Shown: one piece after another, positions 60,124-64,000 of the stretch
How positions within the stretch are numbered: position 1 is the first letter of the stretch
Layout: each line of letters opens with the position of its first letter
NCBI GenBank assembly: GCA_037953745.1
Contig: JBAKBP010000195.1
Coordinates: 124,001-188,000 of the forward strand
DNA from: Lithodes maja
Taxonomy: Eukaryota; Arthropoda; Malacostraca; Decapoda; Lithodidae
Length of the DNA stretch: 64,000 nucleotides
Reading direction: 5' to 3'
The notes under the pieces: model-generated
What the model was told of the DNA's origin: nothing
What the model saw: the letters and a program-made list of their open reading frames with translations, nothing else
Database searches by the model: none
Program-made: the position numbers and the translations under genes

Positions 60124-60852
60124 TTGACCAGACCACTGAGCTTCATACATATTCTCCTGAAACAGGTAATGAAACAGGTCCTGATGTGGCGGCGTCTACG
60201 CCGTGGGGCCACCTCCCGAGGCTGCCAACCGCGGATGGCTGCCGACCCTCCACTGCCGAAGACAAAATCAACGACCAGTGGAGGAAAACCGGATGCCGGC
60301 CACGGGGAGCAGTTTCGGGAGCCAAACCGTCACAACCATCCCCTGCCCCCTCCCTGGGGGCACGGGTCCTTGGAGCAGCTTCGGTCGCGCCGGGAATTTT
60401 CAGACCTCTCACACCACACACATCACACAGTTTTTCCTACACCGAGAAATGACTCTCCGGCTGTCATTTCTCGAAGACTTCTTCTAGCCGGAGACATTGA
60501 GAGCAACCCAGGACCCACGTACACATACTTATGTCCAACTTGCTCAAAACCCATCACTTCGAGTCGCCATACTAAGGGTTCAGTTCTCTGCAATTCATGC
60601 GGGAACTGGACCCACTTCACCTGCACAACACTTGCCTCCAAGAAACACTACACAAACACCTGGACCTGTTCCTCATGCCCCTCCCTCTCCCAGTCAAATC
60701 CCTCACCTAAAACCCGTCCACCTCTCCTCCCCAACCCACCTACCTTCCCATATCATCCACTCCCCCCCCTAAAACCCGTCCACCTCTCCTCCCTAACCCA
60801 CCTAACCTTCCCATACCGTGGTGATGGGCTGGTCTATCAGAGTGAGAACTGA
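60124..60852 (+). pseudogene. H N-terminal ORF: 2A ribosome-skipping motif and PHD-like finger
   Basis: The open frame contains LLLAGDIESNPGP, a canonical 2A motif (D-x-E-x-N-P-G-P). Counting from 60124, G130/P131 at about 60511-60516 would be the skip point, separating an N-terminal peptide from the element protein. Then a Cys4-His-Cys3 finger: CPTC, CNSC, HFTC and WTCSSC (about residues 136-181), as in PHD domains. A Pro/Ser-rich stretch with a tandem duplication of about 67 bp follows (60706-60820), broken by S1. The natural start codon is unclear, since the frame opens with a non-ATG. 2A motifs at the N-terminus of APE LINEs are known from other metazoans. Confidence 0.75.
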
Positions 60853-61236
60853 GCAATCTCTGCCATACCCATAGCTTACTCTGACTGTTCCTTTTACTTA
60901 TATATTTTCTAGATCTCAAGTGACGGCGTCTCTAACGTGGATTGACCTCCCAATCTACCAAGATTGGAAGCCAAAGCGTCACATTTTTCCCTTGCCCCTC
61001 AACTTTCTCTTCATAATTGCTGAGGGACACAGGGCCCTGGGTGGGGCTTTGGTTTCCCGGGCGTTTCCGCGCCCTCCTCAGCTCCCCGCCATGGAGTGGC
61101 TTCGGTCACCCAGGCTTTATTGTGGTCGGCGGGGAGGGTTCTGTGGGGGCGCTCGGTTGTGGCCTTGGCCTTGCTCAGGGCCTTGGGGCTGTTCGGCCAG
61201 GCAGCTTGGGGAACAACAACAACAACAACAACAACA
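60818..61236 (+). mobile_element. S1: 5'-truncated H-type insertion with an (AAC)n tail
   Basis: Flanked by a perfect 13-bp duplication ACCTTCCCATACC (60805-60817 and 61237-61249). Its 3' part encodes LFGQAA and ends GGGAACAACAAC, as S2 and S3 do, so it was moved by H-type machinery. Its 5' 250 bp do not match H in this window; it may be a SINE with an H-type 3' end. Confidence 0.8.
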
Positions 61237-61399
61237 ACCTTCCCATACCATCCACATCCTCAACTCAACACACCACACCCCATCCTAATCCATTCCAACC
61301 CCCATCTCCTGCTCCCCAATCCCCATCCCCACCTCACCCATCCCAACCCCCAGCCCCTCCCTCACCCCCACCCCCACCCCATCCTCGTGCAGCAGCACC

Positions 61400-62112
61400 C
61401 AACATACATTGTGCACATAACATTAACATTCTTCAACTGAACATAGATGGCATCAACACAAAGAAACACGAACTCTCACACTTCATCAAACAACACAACA
61501 TACACATTGCCATCTTACAAGAAACAAAACTCCGCACAACACAAAAAACACCCACATTTCATAATTTCACCACCATCAGACAAGACCGGGCTGTCGGCGG
61601 GGGCGGTGGACTCATCACACTGGTACACAAAGAAATATCATACATAGTAACCAGTGTACAAACCAAATCCCTCCTCCCCCCAAATGATAACACAACAGAA
61701 ATACAGTCAATTAAAATACGCACTGGCAACAACTCCAACATGGTTAACCATCATAAACACATACATCCCTCCCCAAACATCCCCTACAGTACCAAATGAA
61801 TACAGACCACACTTACAACACATCACAAACACCCCACACACCCAACACATCATCCTGGGTGGTGACTTCAACGCCAAGACGTCGGCCTGGTTTGTCGACA
61901 ACCCCGACACAGACAGAGGGCTGGTACTACAAAACCAAACCGATAACCTCATCATCCTTAACGACATCCATCAACATACCCATATTCCTCACCAAGCCCT
62001 CTATAACCCATCATCTCCAGACATCACCTTTTGCTCCCCAGAACTCGCCCCCACAACATCCTGGAGGGTGGTCAGAACCTTAGGCTCTGACGAACCAAGA
62101 CCACCCACTAAA
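61400..62112 (+). pseudogene. H APE endonuclease part
   Basis: NINILQLNIDGINTKKHELS, IAILQETKLRTTQ, GGGGGLITLVHKE, then after a frame change near 61740: IINTYIPPQTSPT, IILGGDFNAKTSAW, SPDITFCSPEL, WRVVRTLGSDEPRPPTK. This is the APE signature with a serine-aspartate (GSDE) where SDH is usual. The frame changes show decay. Confidence 0.75.
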
Positions 62113-62635
62113 CTACATGGCAACACACCCACAGACACCAAGAAATATCAAAACAACACCCAGCACACGGTATCACACACAATTATTGTCCTCTCTCCCT
62201 CCCTGCCCACCCCGAACCAACTTCCAGAAGCACATCCATACTCATATCTCTCGCCAATCCATCCACTCACTCACAGACAACACGCAGCTGCATGCACGAC
62301 CTCCCGAAATCCATCCTTCCGAATCCTCCCTCCCTCGCGAGGACAGAGTCCACCTGGCCAGGCTGAGATGCGGACACCATCCAGCTCTCCTGAGCTATCA
62401 GAAGAGACTGGATGACTCCGTTGTCGACGCCTGCCCGGGATGTAACACAGCACCCCATACCATTAAACACATCATAGAAGACTGCATTTCACACAACCAC
62501 TTACGCCAACAACACAACCTACACTCAATGAGAGCTCTGTGGGAAAGCCCGATCGTGGCCGTGGCCTTCCTCAGGGACTCGGGGCTGTTCGGCCAGGCAG
62601 CTTAGGGAACAACAACAACAACAACAACAACAAAA
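62113..62635 (+). mobile_element. S2: H-family 3' end inserted into H
   Basis: Flanked by ACTAAA (62107-62112 and 62636-62641). Removing it rejoins H as RPPTKLNWNNF. It encodes the true C-terminus of H: LARLRCGHHPALLSYQKRLD, a CPGC...HTIKHIIEDC zinc-binding block, LWESPIVAVAFLRDSGLFGQ and a stop at 62603-62605, five bases before the (AAC)n tail. Confidence 0.85.
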
Positions 62636-62641
62636 ACTAAA

Positions 62642-63185
62642 TTGGAATAACTTCCTACAAACACTTGATCACAAAACAAACCCCAAGAAACTCTACAAAA
62701 CACTAAACAGCATCACACTGTCCAACAGCAACACAACACAACACAATCACATGCTGCAATCACAACAACAGACTCTACTCCTTCATGTAAACAACAAGCA
62801 AACACTCTCATCAATCACTTCTCACATGTCAGCCACCTAAAACCTCACAAAGACGACCGACGTGTCATCCGACGTAAGAGACAATTCCCCACAGACCCTG
62901 ACTATACACCCTTCACCAATCACCAGACAAAGCATATCATCAACAATCTCAAGCACTCACCCGCCTGTGGCCTAGACAACATAAGCAAGATACACCTCAG
63001 ACAACAAGGCATACAAGCACTCACTAACGTATCAAACTACAGCTATTCACACAACACAATACCAGACATTTGGAAGCATGGTATCATCATCACATTCCCC
63101 AAACCCAACAAAGACCCCACGCTACCCTCCTCGCACCGCCCCATCACACTCCTTTGCTCCCCCTCCAAAGTCATGGAATGCCTAG
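62642..63185 (+). pseudogene. H RT N-terminal part
   Basis: After S2 the reading continues as NWNNFLQTLDHKTNPKKLYK, TLNSITL, HSPACGLDNISKIHLRQQG, DIWKHGIIITFPKPNKDP, SSHRPITLLCSPSKVMECLV, which are the fingers of an APE-LINE RT (K.P...HRPI.LL). The catalytic palm is not reached because a DNA element begins at 63188. Confidence 0.7.
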
Positions 63186-63187
63186 TA

Positions 63188-64000
63188 CAGTAAAAGTCCG
63201 TTAATCCGACGACCGATGATTCGAATCTCCCAATAGTCCGAATTTTTCAATTTGAGGCCAAATCCGAATTCACCCGATGGTCCGAATTTCAAGAAGTTGG
63301 TCCGAATTTCAAGAAGTCCCAAAGTCCCCTTTTTGAGGCATTAGGCCACTCAAATGACACATAATGGAGCACACACATATCATATGTTCATGAATTCACT
63401 TTAAAAGTTTACCATTGTCATTGTAGCCTATTACCTACTTCAAAACATTCAGATTAATGGTCAAAGGAAGCTACTGATATAAACGTAAACACCTTCTTCT
63501 TCTTCTTCTTCTTCCACATCGTCTGCTAGAGAGTTTGTTTTGCTCTTGAACGCATCCTTGGGACGCTCCGATGCGCTACTGGCTTGCACCGCATTTTCTG
63601 CAAGCGCATTCAGTCTTGAGCTTGAAAACGCACCTTTGGATGTATTAGCCTTGAGCTTGAAAACGCACCTTTGGACGTTCCGATACGCTACTATTTATAG
63701 TTCAGTGATCGGAGCGTCCCAAGGGTGCTTTCAAGACAACAAGACAAGGGTGCTTTCAATACAATATAATATAACAGAGCACATCACAAAAGGAAAATCA
63801 CAAAAGGAAAATTACAAGAACTTCTCAGGGAAGTGCCGTTGTTAAGGCATTACTTCCCGAACCACATCTGATCTTAAAGAGCAAGACAAACTCTAGTAGA
63901 CGGAAGAAGAAGAAGACGTTTATATCAGCAGATTCCTTTGACCATTAATCTGAATGTTTTGAAGGTAGGTAATAGGCTACAATGACAATGGTAAACTTTT
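63188..64000. mobile_element. pogo/Tigger-like palindromic DNA element (continues off window)
   Basis: TA (63186-63187), then CAGTAAAAGTCCGTTAATCC, a pogo/Tigger-type end. The arm 63401-63516, including (TTC)n at about 63490-63516, recurs inverted at about 63896-64000, so the element is a long palindrome whose right arm is cut by the window end. Internal repeats: TTGAGCTTGAAAACGCACC twice (63615 and 63652) and GGGACGCTCCGA with its inverse TCGGAGCGTCCC. No transposase ORF is visible. Confidence 0.75.

Larger units (their letters stand above)
60164..63185 (+). mobile_element. LINE H (2A-PHD, APE, RT), interrupted by S1, S2 and a DNA element
   Basis: Order: 2A peptide, PHD-like finger, Pro-rich linker, APE endonuclease, RT fingers. 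Interrupted by S1 (60818-61236), S2 (62113-62635) and at 63186 by a pogo/Tigger-like element, beyond which the rest of RT is not seen. The 5' boundary is uncertain (somewhere in 60111-60200). Multiple frame changes make it a pseudogene. Confidence 0.8.

Noticed and set aside
60149..60164. The 16-bp repeat of the exon boundary ACATATTCTCCTGAAAC (also at 59879-59895) as a target duplication of H
   Set aside because: The other end of H is not adjacent to either copy; a small local duplication is the simpler reading.

Overview
This window is eukaryotic, repeat-dense and almost certainly from an arthropod, most plausibly a crustacean with a large genome (decapod-like; inference). Support: many APE-type LINEs, a Ty3/gypsy element, TA- and TTAA-flanked MITEs, SINEs, a short TTAGG tract, GT-AG spliced exons, and no bacterial gene organisation. 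Most of the 64 kb is transposable element, much of it nested.

Family labels used here: A = LINE with one 1003-codon ORF and a (TAGA)n tail (nine copies, three with intact full-length ORFs); B, E, F, K = CR1/jockey-like LINEs; D = a different two-ORF LINE (RT motif DLSAAFDTVDH); H = LINE with a 2A peptide, a PHD-like finger and an (AAC)n tail; P and T = SINE-like retroposons; R and M elements = MITEs.

Layout: 1-2773 D1 fragment (-). 3098-5163 A1 (-). 5391-5626 MITE, then a compound microsatellite. 6076-8397 mosaic of LINE pieces, an R-type MITE and B2. 8584-10261 A2 (+). 10339-19599 complete Ty3/gypsy element with 1.8-kb nearly identical LTRs and integrase encoded before reverse transcriptase (Gmr1-like order). 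19600-25860 less repeat-dense, with several MITEs, SINEs and candidate host exons on the minus strand. 25861-28415 B copy (-) split by E, itself split by a 480-bp TTAA MITE. 29625-30420 78-bp minisatellite. 30535-31079 a 55-bp A tail and a second 480-bp TTAA MITE. About 31607-39026 degenerate LINE F split by intact A3. 39027-41392 SINEs, LINE tails, a host exon and A7. 41393-57355 D2 (-), carrying a pogo-type MITE, complete A4, and complete B1, which is itself split by complete A5. 57356-59615 A6. 59748-59888 host exon. About 60180-63185 LINE H, with two H-type tails inserted and a pogo/Tigger-like palindromic element at 63188-64000 running off the window.

Host content: two minus-strand exons (59748-59888 and 39553-39693, 141 bp each) read as parts of a PI3-kinase Ras-binding domain, best fitting a class II PI3K (PIK3C2 / Pi3K68D type). 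The roughly 20-kb intron between them is filled by the D2/B1/A4/A5 nest. Three more candidate exons lie at 22.8-24.8 kb on the same strand.

Most notable: the Gmr1-type domain order; two LINE families whose ORF1 proteins share an N-terminal coiled coil but have unrelated C-terminal halves; the 2A-PHD LINE; A elements whose stop codon is the first unit of the TAGA tail; tail-only insertions of 31 and 55 bp; and a SINE sharing the TAGA tail of family A.
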